From assembly GCA_024691325.1 (NCBI GenBank), contig JAILNR010000009.1, forward strand, positions 1-64,000: a DNA stretch of 64,000 nt. The letters are read 5' to 3'. Below, piece by piece: positions 42,155 through 51,567 of this stretch. Made by a program: the position numbers and the translations under genes. Source of the stretch: Saccharofermentans sp. (GTDB lineage: Bacteria; Bacillota; Clostridia; Saccharofermentanales; Saccharofermentanaceae). The notes under the pieces were generated by a model, which was not told the DNA's origin, ran no database searches, and saw only the letters and a list, made by a program, of their open reading frames with translations. Each line of letters starts with the position of its first letter. Position 1 is the first letter of the stretch.

Positions 42155-42949
42155 ATGAATATCGGAATAATCGGTTACGGCAGTATGGGTAAGATGCTGG
42201 CGGATAAGTTTGCTCTTAGCGGCAAGAATGTCTATGTTTCAACAAGAACGCGCGGAAGGCTTGAGTCTGCGCCCCGTGAACTTCATATCTGCCAAGACAA
42301 TACCGATACCGCGCAGGTTTCCGATATCATCTTCGTATGCGTGCGCCCTTGTGATCTTCTAAATGTCATTTCCGGGATTGACGGTGCGGCAAAGGATGAT
42401 GCACTGATCGTGTCGCTCAACGGCAGTGTTTCTTTCGAGGCGATAAGGGATGTTACTTCTAAGAAGACCGCTAAAGTCATTCCGAGTGTAACAGCGGAGA
42501 TTGACCGTTCGCAGACGCTTGTGACTTACAGTGAGTTCGCAGGTGAAGAAGATAAGGCAAGGCTTAAGGAGCTTCTCAGCATCATAGGAAATGTGATTGA
42601 GCTTCCCGAGAATGAAATGGGTATGGGATCTGAACTTGTAAGCTGTATGCCCGGATTCATCGCTTCGATGTTTGATGTGGTATGTGAATCTGCAAGGAAG
42701 CATACTGACATTCCGGATGGTCAGATAGTTAATATGGTGCTTAATACCATGAGCGCCACAGGCGATCTGATGCTTCAGAAGGATATGTCGTTTAAGGATG
42801 TTGTCGGAAGAGTCGCTACTAAGGGCGGAATAACCGAAGTTGGAACAAGTGTAATATATGATCAGTTCCCGAAGACGGCGGACGAGTTGTTCGGCAAGAC
42901 TATGGCCAAGAGGCGCAAGACCTCATTGGAAAGTAAGAAAGAAGGTTGA
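42155..42949 (+). CDS. Pyrroline-5-carboxylate reductase-like protein
   Basis: The protein is 264 residues. The N-terminal Rossmann motif GIIGYGSMGKM (about 3-13) and the C-terminal dimerisation domain with VATKGGITEVG (about 227-237) match the ProC family. ProC reduces pyrroline-5-carboxylate to proline with NAD(P)H. The segment between is shorter than standard in places (R-R/S motif region RTRGRLES), and ProC-like ComER proteins are the alternative. GGGGGA precedes the ATG. It is followed four bases later by a small cysteine-rich gene. Confidence 0.8.
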   Translation: MNIGIIGYGSMGKMLADKFALSGKNVYVSTRTRGRLESAPRELHICQDNTDTAQVSDIIFVCVRPCDLLNVISGIDGAAKDDALIVSLNGSVSFEAIRDVTSKKTAKVIPSVTAEIDRSQTLVTYSEFAGEEDKARLKELLSIIGNVIELPENEMGMGSELVSCMPGFIASMFDVVCESARKHTDIPDGQIVNMVLNTMSATGDLMLQKDMSFKDVVGRVATKGGITEVGTSVIYDQFPKTADELFGKTMAKRRKTSLESKKEG

Positions 42950-42953
42950 TGTT

Positions 42954-43130
42954 ATGGCAAGTTGTGAGACATGTCAGTACGCATATATCGATGAATATAC
43001 AGGTGAACCCGTCTGTGATCTTGATCTTGATGAGGATGAGGTCATCAGACTGTCCCACAGAAGGACAAAGGAGTGTCCGTACTATAAGAACGGGGACGAG
43101 TATCAGACTACCGTAAAGCACCAGTTATAA
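42954..43130 (+). CDS. Small four-cysteine protein (DUF6472-like)
   Basis: The protein is 58 residues from the ATG at 42954, with GAAGG eight bases upstream; longer in-frame starts lie inside the previous gene. Cys residues at 4 and 7 (C-E-T-C) and two more at about 21 and 41 could bind a metal, with YAYIDEYTGEPVCDLDLDEDE between. It resembles small uncharacterised Clostridia zinc-binding-like proteins. It is probably cotranscribed with the ProC-like gene. Function is unknown. Confidence 0.75.
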   Translation: MASCETCQYAYIDEYTGEPVCDLDLDEDEVIRLSHRRTKECPYYKNGDEYQTTVKHQL

Positions 43131-43202
43131 TTGTACATATAATAGGACTTATCTTCGTGTCCGGCATATTATAATATTACACGCGAGTGGACGCGCTTTT
43201 AA

Positions 43203-43211
43203 TGTTATAAT
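43203..43211 (+). promoter_or_regulatory. Extended -10 promoter of pcrA
   Basis: TGT directly precedes TATAAT (43206-43211), an extended -10 element. No good -35 lies at the right distance, which extended -10 promoters tolerate. Another TATAAT lies at 43170-43175. Together they mark the 108-base gap as the promoter region of the helicase operon. Confidence 0.5.
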
Positions 43212-43238
43212 TGTTACTAGATTTTTTGACCGGATATA

Positions 43239-45662
43239 ATGGAGAGAGTTGTGACTGATTTTGATAATAATGGCGGGATGGATCTGTTTGATGAATTAAG
43301 TTCTCTTTATGACCAGGAACTTGAAAGTGACGGACAGGTAAGAAGTGCCGAGAGCCTTCTTGACTCGCTTAATGATGAACAAAAGGATGCGGTAACGCAT
43401 CTTGACGGCCCGCTTCTGATACTTGCAGGAGCAGGATCGGGAAAGACCAGGGTTATCACGTACAGGATAGCTTATATGATCGAGAGATTCGGTGTCGCAC
43501 CGGGCTCTATTCTGGCTATCACTTTTACCAATAAAGCTGCAAATGAGATGAAGGAGAGAATCAATTCTCTCGTAGGAGACCGCTCCCGTTATATCTGGTG
43601 CGGTACTTTCCACAGCATTTTCGCGAGGATATTAAGAAGGCATGCCGAGGATATAGGTTACGGCAAGAACTTCACTATCCTTGATACAGACGATCAGGTG
43701 AAGGTAATAAAGCAGATAATGGGAGAGCTTGAAATCTCTGAGAAGACCTACAAGCCCAGATTATTCCAGTATGAGATAACCAATGCCAAGAATCACATGA
43801 TGAGCCAGCGTGAGTATGAAGCTCTTGCGGGCAACGACACATTCAGAAAGATGGCGGCGCAGGTCTTTAAGGCATATGACAGAAGACTTAAAGAAACCAA
43901 TGCCATGGATTTTGATGATATCCTTATAAACTTCGTTAAACTCCTTCGTGATAATGAGGAGGTTGCCGAGTTTTACAGGAGTAAATTCAAGTACATCATG
44001 GTCGATGAGTATCAGGATACTAATAAGCCTCAGTATCAGGCTGTTATGCTTTTGGGTAAGGAGCATAAGAATGTGTGCGTGGTAGGTGATGACGACCAGT
44101 CTATCTATGCGTTCCGAGGCGCAGACGTTCAGATGATCCTTAACTTCGAGAAGGATTTCCCCGGAGCAAGAGTTATTAAACTTGAGCAGAACTACAGATC
44201 GACCAAGGTTATTCTTGATGCTGCCAATGAGGTCATCTCGAATAATAAGCACAGGAAGCACAAGGCGTTAAGGACATCGGGTGAGGATGGCGACCAGATT
44301 ATCCTCATGAATGCCGATAACGGTAATCTCGAAGCGAGATGGACTGCTGATACGATCAAGAGAATGGTGGACAAGGGCAAATTCACTTATAGTGACTGCG
44401 CTGTTCTTTACAGAGTGAATGCACTCTCACGTTCGATAGAGTCAGCACTGCGCGAGAAGGGTATTCCGTTCAAGGTTTACGGCGGTATGCGATTCTATGA
44501 CAGAAAAGAGATCAAGGACATCATCGCGTATCTTCGTATAATCAACGACAGTCACGATGATCTCGCGCTTGAGAGGATAATCAATGTTCCTAAGAGGGGA
44601 ATAGGCGATACCACTGTTGATAAGATAAGGACTCTTGCGAAGGCCAATGAGATGACCATGTTCGATGTGTGTGAACAGAGCATGAGATTCCCCGAACTTC
44701 AAAGATTGTCCGGAAGACTTGTTGAATTCACGAATCTTATAAACAGATTCAGAGACACAATGCTCGAGGACATGTCATTTAAGGACTTCGTCGATCTTGT
44801 TGAGAACGAATCCGGAATGATCCAGGAGATTATCGACGAGAGGGAGACTAAGGGCGAACTTACAGACAGGGTTGAGAACCTTAAGGAATTGCTTTCTGAA
44901 GCAAGTGAATTCGAGAAGAATCACAGAACAGTACCGGGACAGGTACCCGCTTCAGAGGATGAAGACGATATGTATCTGGATGATGAGATGAAGACTGCTG
45001 ACACTTTGCAGGGTCTGCTCTCGATCTATCTTGAGAATGCTGCGTTGTATTCGGCAGGTGACGAGTATAACGAAGGCGATGATTATGTAAGGCTCATGAC
45101 GATCCACAGTGCCAAGGGACTTGAGTTCGGTGCCGTATTCCTGATCGGTGCCGAGGATGGTATCTTCCCGGGATACAAGTCGATATCGGATATGGTCGCT
45201 CTCGAAGAGGAGAGGCGTCTTATGTATGTTGCGATCACGAGAGCCAAGAAGAATCTTTTTATCGTTGTAACAAGACAAAGAATGCTCTTCGGTCAGACAC
45301 AGTGCCTGCCTCCTTCAAGGTTCCTTAAGGAAATCGATCCCGGACATCTTTATAAGATCGGCGGAGCAAGGGAAGTCAAGCCTAATGTGCAGGAAGCAGA
45401 TTATTCTTCGTCTGCCCGTGAACAGGCCAGAAAGAATATAGCAAGCGCGGTCAAATCCTCATTTACGAATAAACCCAAAACTCCTGAAGGGCTTAAGTGG
45501 AATGAACTTAAGGAGGGTATGGAAGTCGTTCATGCAAGATTCGGTGAAGGTGTTATCCTTAAGATAGAACCCGTTGCCGGAGATGCACTCATTACGGTTG
45601 ACTTTGACGGCATGAAGAAGAATATGCTCGCGAATGCGGCGGGACTTAAAAGGAGGGTGTGA
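43239..45662 (+). CDS. pcrA: UvrD/PcrA-family DNA helicase
   Basis: The protein is 807 residues. An N-terminal acidic extension of about 40 residues precedes the helicase core. Walker A is at 63-70 (AGAGSGKT), and the DEYQDTN motif and motif III-like GDDDQSIYAFRGAD are present, as is the C-terminal TIHSAKGLEF and LMYVAITRAKK. The last 60 residues form a Tudor-like domain (GMEVVHARFGEGVI), as in PcrA. It unwinds DNA 3'-to-5' in repair and replication restart. The start is uncertain: ATG 43239 overlaps a TATAAT and has no clear site, while GTG 43251 has GGAGAG upstream. dgt follows after two bases. Confidence 0.95.
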   Translation: MERVVTDFDNNGGMDLFDELSSLYDQELESDGQVRSAESLLDSLNDEQKDAVTHLDGPLLILAGAGSGKTRVITYRIAYMIERFGVAPGSILAITFTNKAANEMKERINSLVGDRSRYIWCGTFHSIFARILRRHAEDIGYGKNFTILDTDDQVKVIKQIMGELEISEKTYKPRLFQYEITNAKNHMMSQREYEALAGNDTFRKMAAQVFKAYDRRLKETNAMDFDDILINFVKLLRDNEEVAEFYRSKFKYIMVDEYQDTNKPQYQAVMLLGKEHKNVCVVGDDDQSIYAFRGADVQMILNFEKDFPGARVIKLEQNYRSTKVILDAANEVISNNKHRKHKALRTSGEDGDQIILMNADNGNLEARWTADTIKRMVDKGKFTYSDCAVLYRVNALSRSIESALREKGIPFKVYGGMRFYDRKEIKDIIAYLRIINDSHDDLALERIINVPKRGIGDTTVDKIRTLAKANEMTMFDVCEQSMRFPELQRLSGRLVEFTNLINRFRDTMLEDMSFKDFVDLVENESGMIQEIIDERETKGELTDRVENLKELLSEASEFEKNHRTVPGQVPASEDEDDMYLDDEMKTADTLQGLLSIYLENAALYSAGDEYNEGDDYVRLMTIHSAKGLEFGAVFLIGAEDGIFPGYKSISDMVALEEERRLMYVAITRAKKNLFIVVTRQRMLFGQTQCLPPSRFLKEIDPGHLYKIGGAREVKPNVQEADYSSSAREQARKNIASAVKSSFTNKPKTPEGLKWNELKEGMEVVHARFGEGVILKIEPVAGDALITVDFDGMKKNMLANAAGLKRRV

Positions 45663-45664
45663 TA

Positions 45665-46885
45665 ATGGAAAGCAGCCTTTTTGATATTTTCGGGGATGCT
45701 CTGGGGGATATACCTGCTGAGCCCCAGCTTATAAATAACTACAAAGACGTAAAAGAGATAGAGCTCATAAGGAATGAGAGAGAGAAGAGTCTTTCTCCTT
45801 TTGCCATGAGGACGAAGAATTCCCGCGGCAGAAGGTTTGATGATGAGCCCTGCACAATAAGAAGTCCGTATGAGAGAGACCTTGGAAGGATTATTTTCTC
45901 ACAGTCTTTCAGGAGACTTCGTCATAAGACTCAGGTGTTCTTCAATCCTAATAACGATCACATCTGTTCGAGGATCGAGCATGTTATTTATGTAAACTAC
46001 ATCTCAACGATCATAGGAAGAGCTCTTAATCTTAATATCGACCTTATCCAGGCAATCGCACTGGGACATGATATCGGTCATTCTCCGTACGGCCACACAG
46101 GAGAGCGCGTGCTTAACTCCTGCATTAAGAAGGTGGATCCGAATCTTTACTTCGAACATGAGGTTCACAGCCTCAGGGTTCTCGATGTGCTTGAGGAGCA
46201 CCGGTCGGGTGAGTACGGCCTTAATCTTACTTTCGAGGTGAGGGATGGTATCGTATCGCATTGCGGTGAGACTTACGATGAGTACAGGCTCACCCCTTAC
46301 CGCGAGAAGACGGAAAGGGAAGTGTCGGACAAGCCCGAGAAGGACAGGACGAGGCCCTGCACACTCGAGGGCTGTGTTGTCAGATTTGCCGATAAGATAG
46401 CTTATGTTGGAAGAGATATCGAGGATGCAAGAAGAGCCGGAATCATCGGAGGCAATGAACTTGTAAGTTCAGAGGCGGCTAAGAGATTAGGATCGACCAA
46501 TGCCGAGATCATCAACATTCTTGTATGGGATATAGTTCACAACAGTCTTAACAAGGACGAGATATGCATGTCGAAGGAGAACTTCGAGGCGATGAACGAG
46601 TATCTTAACTCGAACCTTAACAATATCTATAAGGCGCCGAAGATCGTAACTTATGAGAATAATATCAAGCTCCAGCTCGAGGCGGTTTTCGATGCGTTTA
46701 TGGAGTGTGTTGATGATATTGAGAAGTCGGCTCATTCGGAGAACGAGGCGATCAGGAGTTTTGCAAAGTTCTATATGAAGCATCCCGAGCCCGGCTGTCC
46801 TCCGGTAAGGAAGGTAGTCGATTATATCGCAGGAATGACAGATACTTATGCCAATGCCTGCTTCGACGAATTGTACAGAGTATAA
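45665..46885 (+). CDS. dgt: Deoxyguanosinetriphosphate triphosphohydrolase (dNTPase)
   Basis: The protein is 406 residues from the ATG at 45665, which has AGGAGGG seven bases upstream inside the pcrA end; a GTG at 45659 is rejected. The HD-superfamily signature ALGHDIGHSPYGHTGE (about residues 132-147), the first His in RIEHVIYV and the later metal Asp are intact, and SFRRLRHKTQVF is the Dgt hallmark. The enzyme removes triphosphate from dNTPs. It is part of the pcrA operon and followed 15 bases later by another HD nucleotidase, which suggests co-control of deoxynucleotide pools and DNA repair. Confidence 0.93.
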   Translation: MESSLFDIFGDALGDIPAEPQLINNYKDVKEIELIRNEREKSLSPFAMRTKNSRGRRFDDEPCTIRSPYERDLGRIIFSQSFRRLRHKTQVFFNPNNDHICSRIEHVIYVNYISTIIGRALNLNIDLIQAIALGHDIGHSPYGHTGERVLNSCIKKVDPNLYFEHEVHSLRVLDVLEEHRSGEYGLNLTFEVRDGIVSHCGETYDEYRLTPYREKTEREVSDKPEKDRTRPCTLEGCVVRFADKIAYVGRDIEDARRAGIIGGNELVSSEAAKRLGSTNAEIINILVWDIVHNSLNKDEICMSKENFEAMNEYLNSNLNNIYKAPKIVTYENNIKLQLEAVFDAFMECVDDIEKSAHSENEAIRSFAKFYMKHPEPGCPPVRKVVDYIAGMTDTYANACFDELYRV

Positions 46886-46900
46886 GGGAGGTTAGGATAG

Positions 46901-47515
46901 ATGGAGAATAATTACGGTTTCTTCGCACTTCTTGACAGAATGCAGTATATAAACCGCTGGGCTCTTATGAGGAACAGCAGATACGAGAATATTAAGGAAC
47001 ACAGCTTTGATGTGGCAATTATAGCTGAATCGCTTGCAGTAATTCACAATAAGCTTGTAAGCGAAGGTAAGGCACAGATCAATGTTAATCCTTTTGAGAT
47101 TCAGGCATATGGCCTGTATCACGACTGTACGGAGATTATTACGGGCGACATGCCTACTCCCATAAAGTACAGAAATGACACACTTAAGACTGCGTACAGG
47201 GAGGTGGAGCACGAGGCGGCTGAGAGTCTTTCATCACAGCTTCCTTCCTATATGAAAGACTACTATCTCAATCTTCTTTCTCCCGATTTTTCCGGAGAGG
47301 AAGGCGCTCTTAAGAAGAAGCTTGTTAAATCAGCGGACAAAATAGCGGCTTATGTAAAATGCATAAGAGAGAAGCTTGCAGGTAACACCGAGTTTGATTC
47401 GGCAATGGCGACAACAAAGGAAACTATTGATAAGATAGATTTACCCGAGGTCAGGATATTCATGGATGAGTTTATTCCTTCATTCGGACTTACTCTTGAC
47501 CAACTTAACACCTGA
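46901..47515 (+). CDS. HD-domain 5'-deoxynucleotidase, YfbR-like
   Basis: The protein is 204 residues. Residues equivalent to the E. coli YfbR active site are visible: Arg19-Trp20 (NRWALMRN), His34 in KEHSFDVA, His74-Asp75 in YHDCTE, Asp83 in TGDMPTP and a late metal Asp (KSADKI). YfbR hydrolyses deoxynucleoside 5'-monophosphates. GGGAGG precedes the ATG. It is the third gene of the pcrA-dgt unit, so two HD phosphohydrolases act in series on deoxynucleotides. Confidence 0.9.
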   Translation: MENNYGFFALLDRMQYINRWALMRNSRYENIKEHSFDVAIIAESLAVIHNKLVSEGKAQINVNPFEIQAYGLYHDCTEIITGDMPTPIKYRNDTLKTAYREVEHEAAESLSSQLPSYMKDYYLNLLSPDFSGEEGALKKKLVKSADKIAAYVKCIREKLAGNTEFDSAMATTKETIDKIDLPEVRIFMDEFIPSFGLTLDQLNT

Positions 47516-47527
47516 TAGGAGTAAGAA

Positions 47528-50104
47528 GTGGCATCAACCGTTAAGCGGACAAAAGAATATCTGATAGCAGCTTGCGCTGTGTTTGCTGTATTCATTATCG
47601 CAATCGTGATTGCAGGAGTGTCCCTGTCCGGTATGAGCATCCCCTATCATGATCCTTCTTCACAAGAGGAGGATATAGTTTTAAGAGCGGCGGCATTAAC
47701 AAATAATTCCGGTTCTGTGAGAACGGCGCTTTACCGTGTGGGCGCAGGATTTCTGACTGCAGGTGATTACACCATCAGGTCTTTTACAAGTTCGGATTAT
47801 CTTATTAACGGTAAAGATGATGCTGCTTTCGCTTCGGATCTGTCATCGGTAATTAACGGGCAGGAAGATCCCGAACAGGTTTCTTCAATAATGTCCATGC
47901 TCGAATCAAGTTCCAGAATGTATGTAATTAATGAGACTATCCGTGAAGAAGATCCTTCTTTGAAAGCATCCGGAAGAGTCCCTGATGTTCCGGGCGATAG
48001 TTTTTCTGATTGTGTTCTTACATCTTCTCTGGAAGGAGAAGGCGGCCTTACCATCGGAATAAGGAAAGTCGAGGGTTCTTTTGTAACCACAGGTGACGAG
48101 ATAAGAACGGATTTCTTCGTTGACGGTATGTCATATCAGGGCAATATAACGATTAGCGAATCGGAGGAAGGATCCAAGTCATTTGTTATGACCTGGAACA
48201 CCAACGGTATATCTGCAGGTGTCCATCAGGTATTGATACTGCTGCGTTCTTCTGACGGAAGGGGAACGGTTCTTGCAGGCGGCGATATCTTTGTGCCTAA
48301 CACAATGACACTTGTAAATTATAATGTGCAGCCGGGCTCTATTTCCGAAGGCAGCAATGCTTCCTGGTATTCACTTGATGCACAGGACGGTAACGCATAT
48401 ATCAACTTTGTTAATCTCTCGGGAGATATCCGCGTATCGATATATAACGCATACGGTGATCTTGTCGGTACCAATGATCTTCCCGGCAATGATCTTGAGA
48501 TACTGCGTGCTGCCAGACAGGATATTCAGGCCATGACGGAGGATACGGGCCTTACCGGTCTTACCAATACTTTCTACATAAAAGTTGAACGTGGAGCTCT
48601 TAATGAGGATCACTTAGGATCAGTTAATTACACGATGATCCAGAGCCGTGAGGTTGCAAGATATAACGACGGTTATGCGGCTGTTATTGACGATGTGGGA
48701 CAGGTTCCCATTCCTCTTCCTACTGTCGGCAATGTAACTGAATACACGGGCCGTGATATACGCATTCAGGACATTAACAACAACATCACTGCTGTTCCGT
48801 ATGAGGAACTGAGTTTCCTGCCTATAAACGGAGTTCTTGAAGATTTTACTATCGGCTCAACTGGTACGGGTATTCCTTTGCAGTTTGTACCTGAATTTGT
48901 ACCGAAGGTTGATAACTACGGCTATATGTCCGCAGATCCTGTTGAAGCTATGACAGTTAATGCGGTCGCCACAGAAGGAAACTTTGCAACTGTTGATGTC
49001 TCGCTGACTAATTCAGCCGGAACACAAAATATCCCTCTTGGAGGCTCCTTTACTTTCGCTGACGGAGAGAATGAGTTGGATGTAACGGTCAATTCTTTCG
49101 ACGGGGTTGCAAGAAAGTACAGGTTGTTTGTTCTTGTGGGGGATGATGCCGGAACCTTCTGTGAAGATACGATATCTTTGTTCCCGACAGGATACGGAAG
49201 CGGTTTGTGGCTTTTGCACTCGCTTCATTCGGATTACATATTCACGCCCTATGACACGGGACTTTCATTCAATACAGTTCTTGATTACGAGGACAGTGGA
49301 TCGAGAAGTCTCGCGAATATCATCTCGAATCCTTCATGGTGTAATTCTAACAGTCCCGAGTATGACGGCGGAGGATGGCATGCAGCAAATATTGAGACTG
49401 TAAGCTACTTTTTGGATCCCCGTAATTACCTTGATCAGACTCACATCTTCTCATTGGAGAATTTGGCTTTCAATCCGGAGGTTCACAGTGTTGACGGTGT
49501 AAGGGCAATGATAGCAGGAAGCTTTATGGATACGTCTTCATATGATTATGCCCAGGCAATCTATAATGCGGGCCAGACTGCGGGCGTGTCGCCTTATCTT
49601 CTTGCGAGCAGAATAATCCAGGAGATGGGATATAACGGAGAATCAGCTCTGTGTTCCGGTACTTTGCCGGGTTATGAAGGTTACTACAACTTCTTTAATA
49701 TCGGATCTGTTCCTGACCCTTCAGTAGAGAACGGTGCTCTTATAAACGGTGCAAGATACGCTATGTGGGGATCTGATCCTGATAACGAGACTATAGATGA
49801 CGACGAGGCATCAATGATGCTTCCCTGGGATAATATTGAGGATGCTATTACAGGTGGTGCTATCTGGATTGCAAGAAGTTACATAGCAGTAGATCAGAAT
49901 ACGCTTTATTTCCAGAAGTTTGATGTTATCAACAATAACGATGGATTGTATCAGCATCAATATGCTCAGAATATTTCCATGGCATATACTGAAGGCGCAA
50001 GGTACTTTACGGCTTACGCTTCAGGAAGTATGCTTGATGAATCATTTGAATTCCTGATTCCCGTTTATTCGGGAATGCCGGAGTCCTATGGAGATCTGCC
50101 GTGA
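47528..50104 (+). CDS. Membrane-anchored envelope protein with cadherin-like and glucosaminidase-like domains
   Basis: The protein is 858 residues. The GTG at 47528 has AGGAG six bases upstream. An N-terminal membrane segment (about 12-35) is followed by a long beta-rich extracellular region, a cadherin-like beta-sandwich domain (about 480-545, ending RKYRLFVLVGDD) and a C-terminal GH73-like N-acetylglucosaminidase domain (about 650-850). That domain has LASRIIQEMGYNG around the candidate catalytic Glu (about 699) and YYNFFNIG. It would cut glucosaminyl bonds in peptidoglycan, so it is probably an autolysin. The next gene, encoding another cadherin-like surface protein, overlaps its stop. Confidence 0.82.
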   Translation: MASTVKRTKEYLIAACAVFAVFIIAIVIAGVSLSGMSIPYHDPSSQEEDIVLRAAALTNNSGSVRTALYRVGAGFLTAGDYTIRSFTSSDYLINGKDDAAFASDLSSVINGQEDPEQVSSIMSMLESSSRMYVINETIREEDPSLKASGRVPDVPGDSFSDCVLTSSLEGEGGLTIGIRKVEGSFVTTGDEIRTDFFVDGMSYQGNITISESEEGSKSFVMTWNTNGISAGVHQVLILLRSSDGRGTVLAGGDIFVPNTMTLVNYNVQPGSISEGSNASWYSLDAQDGNAYINFVNLSGDIRVSIYNAYGDLVGTNDLPGNDLEILRAARQDIQAMTEDTGLTGLTNTFYIKVERGALNEDHLGSVNYTMIQSREVARYNDGYAAVIDDVGQVPIPLPTVGNVTEYTGRDIRIQDINNNITAVPYEELSFLPINGVLEDFTIGSTGTGIPLQFVPEFVPKVDNYGYMSADPVEAMTVNAVATEGNFATVDVSLTNSAGTQNIPLGGSFTFADGENELDVTVNSFDGVARKYRLFVLVGDDAGTFCEDTISLFPTGYGSGLWLLHSLHSDYIFTPYDTGLSFNTVLDYEDSGSRSLANIISNPSWCNSNSPEYDGGGWHAANIETVSYFLDPRNYLDQTHIFSLENLAFNPEVHSVDGVRAMIAGSFMDTSSYDYAQAIYNAGQTAGVSPYLLASRIIQEMGYNGESALCSGTLPGYEGYYNFFNIGSVPDPSVENGALINGARYAMWGSDPDNETIDDDEASMMLPWDNIEDAITGGAIWIARSYIAVDQNTLYFQKFDVINNNDGLYQHQYAQNISMAYTEGARYFTAYASGSMLDESFEFLIPVYSGMPESYGDLP

Positions 50105-51564
50105 GTATGAAGAAGACTTTTGCCGGAATGTTTATGGGGTTTGCGAGAAGAACAGCAGCTTTTTTGGTGGCTGCTTCGATACCATTTGCACTCACGGGTG
50201 GAATGCTTCTTGCTGATGATTCAATTCATCTTTCTTTATCAACTCAGACATCGACCGTTAATCCCGGCGACATCATCACTATCAATGTTAACTGTGACAG
50301 TTTTGATTCTCTTACTGAATTTGGTCCGATAAAGGTCACATTCGATCCGGAACAATTTGATTATGTGTCGGTTACTCCTTCGGATGCATTATCCGGATAC
50401 AGTTTTGATATTGATGATAGTGATGAAGAATATGTTCTTGTAATGGCTGAGTTTGATGCTTTGAATTATGCGGGTGCTGATTATGAAGTTCTTCCGTTTT
50501 ATGCTGATGTTCAGACTGTGTTGTTTCAGGTATCCTTACGAGCACGTCCGGACGCATCCGGCACATCACTGATCGGCCTTAGGACGACCGGTACTTTCAG
50601 AAGGGCTGACGGAAGCACTGTATCACCATCATGTTCTGAAGATCTGTCGGTTGTTGTTTCACTCGGCGTATCTTCTGATGCGACTTTATCTTCACTGTCG
50701 TTAGAGGGAATTACCATGACGCCTGCTTTTGATCCTCAGGTGTTTGAGTATTCTGCGACCGTCAGCCGTGATATCGAGAGCGTAACTGTAAATGCAACCG
50801 CAAGCAATATACAGGCGATCATATCGGTTGAAGGTGCAGACGAACTTGATACCGGTGAGAATATCGTGTCAGTCCATGTCCTGGCCCAGGATGGAATACG
50901 CTGGCATGAGTACAGGATATTTGTAAACAGACAGGAGAGCTTTATTCCTGAAGGCTCGGGTTTTGTGGATGCACAAGGCGAGACTTATACATTCATGACT
51001 TTCCCGGGAAATTACGACCTGCCGGAAGGCTTTATGCAGACAACGAGATCGATCAACGGTTATACTGTACCGGTCTTTGCCAAGGATGGCATTCAGAGTG
51101 TCCTTGTTTACATCTATAACGGCCATGATAATCCGGACTTCTATTTCTATAATCCCATAACAGGAATAACCAGTGTTTTTGATCCGAATGCTACAGTTGT
51201 GTCGGTGGGGTATGTCTTAACTGCAATCGAATGCCCGGAGGGTGTAGCTGTACCTCAGGGATTTACCGAAGGAAGCAAAGAAATCAATGGCGTGCAGATG
51301 GAAGGCTTTATCAACGATGACGATGTGTTCATCTCGTATTTCTCTGATGATTCGGGGAATACCGGATTCTATATGTATGATGAACAATCGGGACGATTCT
51401 TCAGAATGGATACCGTTGAACGGTCTGTGGAACGCGTGTACAAGAATCTGTTCTACATTTTCTTCATCGCAAGTGTTCTCCAGTCGATCTTTATAATCAT
51501 CATCGTTTATACGATAAGAAGAGTAATCAGCAACAGGACTAATCCGAGGCCGAAGAGAGTGTGA
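50101..51564 (+). CDS. Surface protein with cohesin-like and cadherin-like domains
   Basis: The protein is 487 residues. The GTG at 50101 has GGAG seven bases upstream and overlaps the previous stop; an ATG at 50107 is the alternative. It has a signal segment (about 14-40) and a cohesin-like beta sandwich (about 42-195, starting after STVNPGDIITINVN with FGPIKVTFDPEQFDYVSV). A cadherin-like beta-sandwich repeat follows (about 195-278), then an unknown aromatic-rich region and a C-terminal membrane span (about 447-470) with a basic tail. It is an outward-facing, C-terminally anchored protein. It is translationally coupled to the glucosaminidase-like gene; the two may act as a cell-wall remodelling pair. 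A scaffold or adhesion role is inferred. Confidence 0.75.
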   Translation: MSMKKTFAGMFMGFARRTAAFLVAASIPFALTGGMLLADDSIHLSLSTQTSTVNPGDIITINVNCDSFDSLTEFGPIKVTFDPEQFDYVSVTPSDALSGYSFDIDDSDEEYVLVMAEFDALNYAGADYEVLPFYADVQTVLFQVSLRARPDASGTSLIGLRTTGTFRRADGSTVSPSCSEDLSVVVSLGVSSDATLSSLSLEGITMTPAFDPQVFEYSATVSRDIESVTVNATASNIQAIISVEGADELDTGENIVSVHVLAQDGIRWHEYRIFVNRQESFIPEGSGFVDAQGETYTFMTFPGNYDLPEGFMQTTRSINGYTVPVFAKDGIQSVLVYIYNGHDNPDFYFYNPITGITSVFDPNATVVSVGYVLTAIECPEGVAVPQGFTEGSKEINGVQMEGFINDDDVFISYFSDDSGNTGFYMYDEQSGRFFRMDTVERSVERVYKNLFYIFFIASVLQSIFIIIIVYTIRRVISNRTNPRPKRV

Positions 51565-51567
51565 CAG

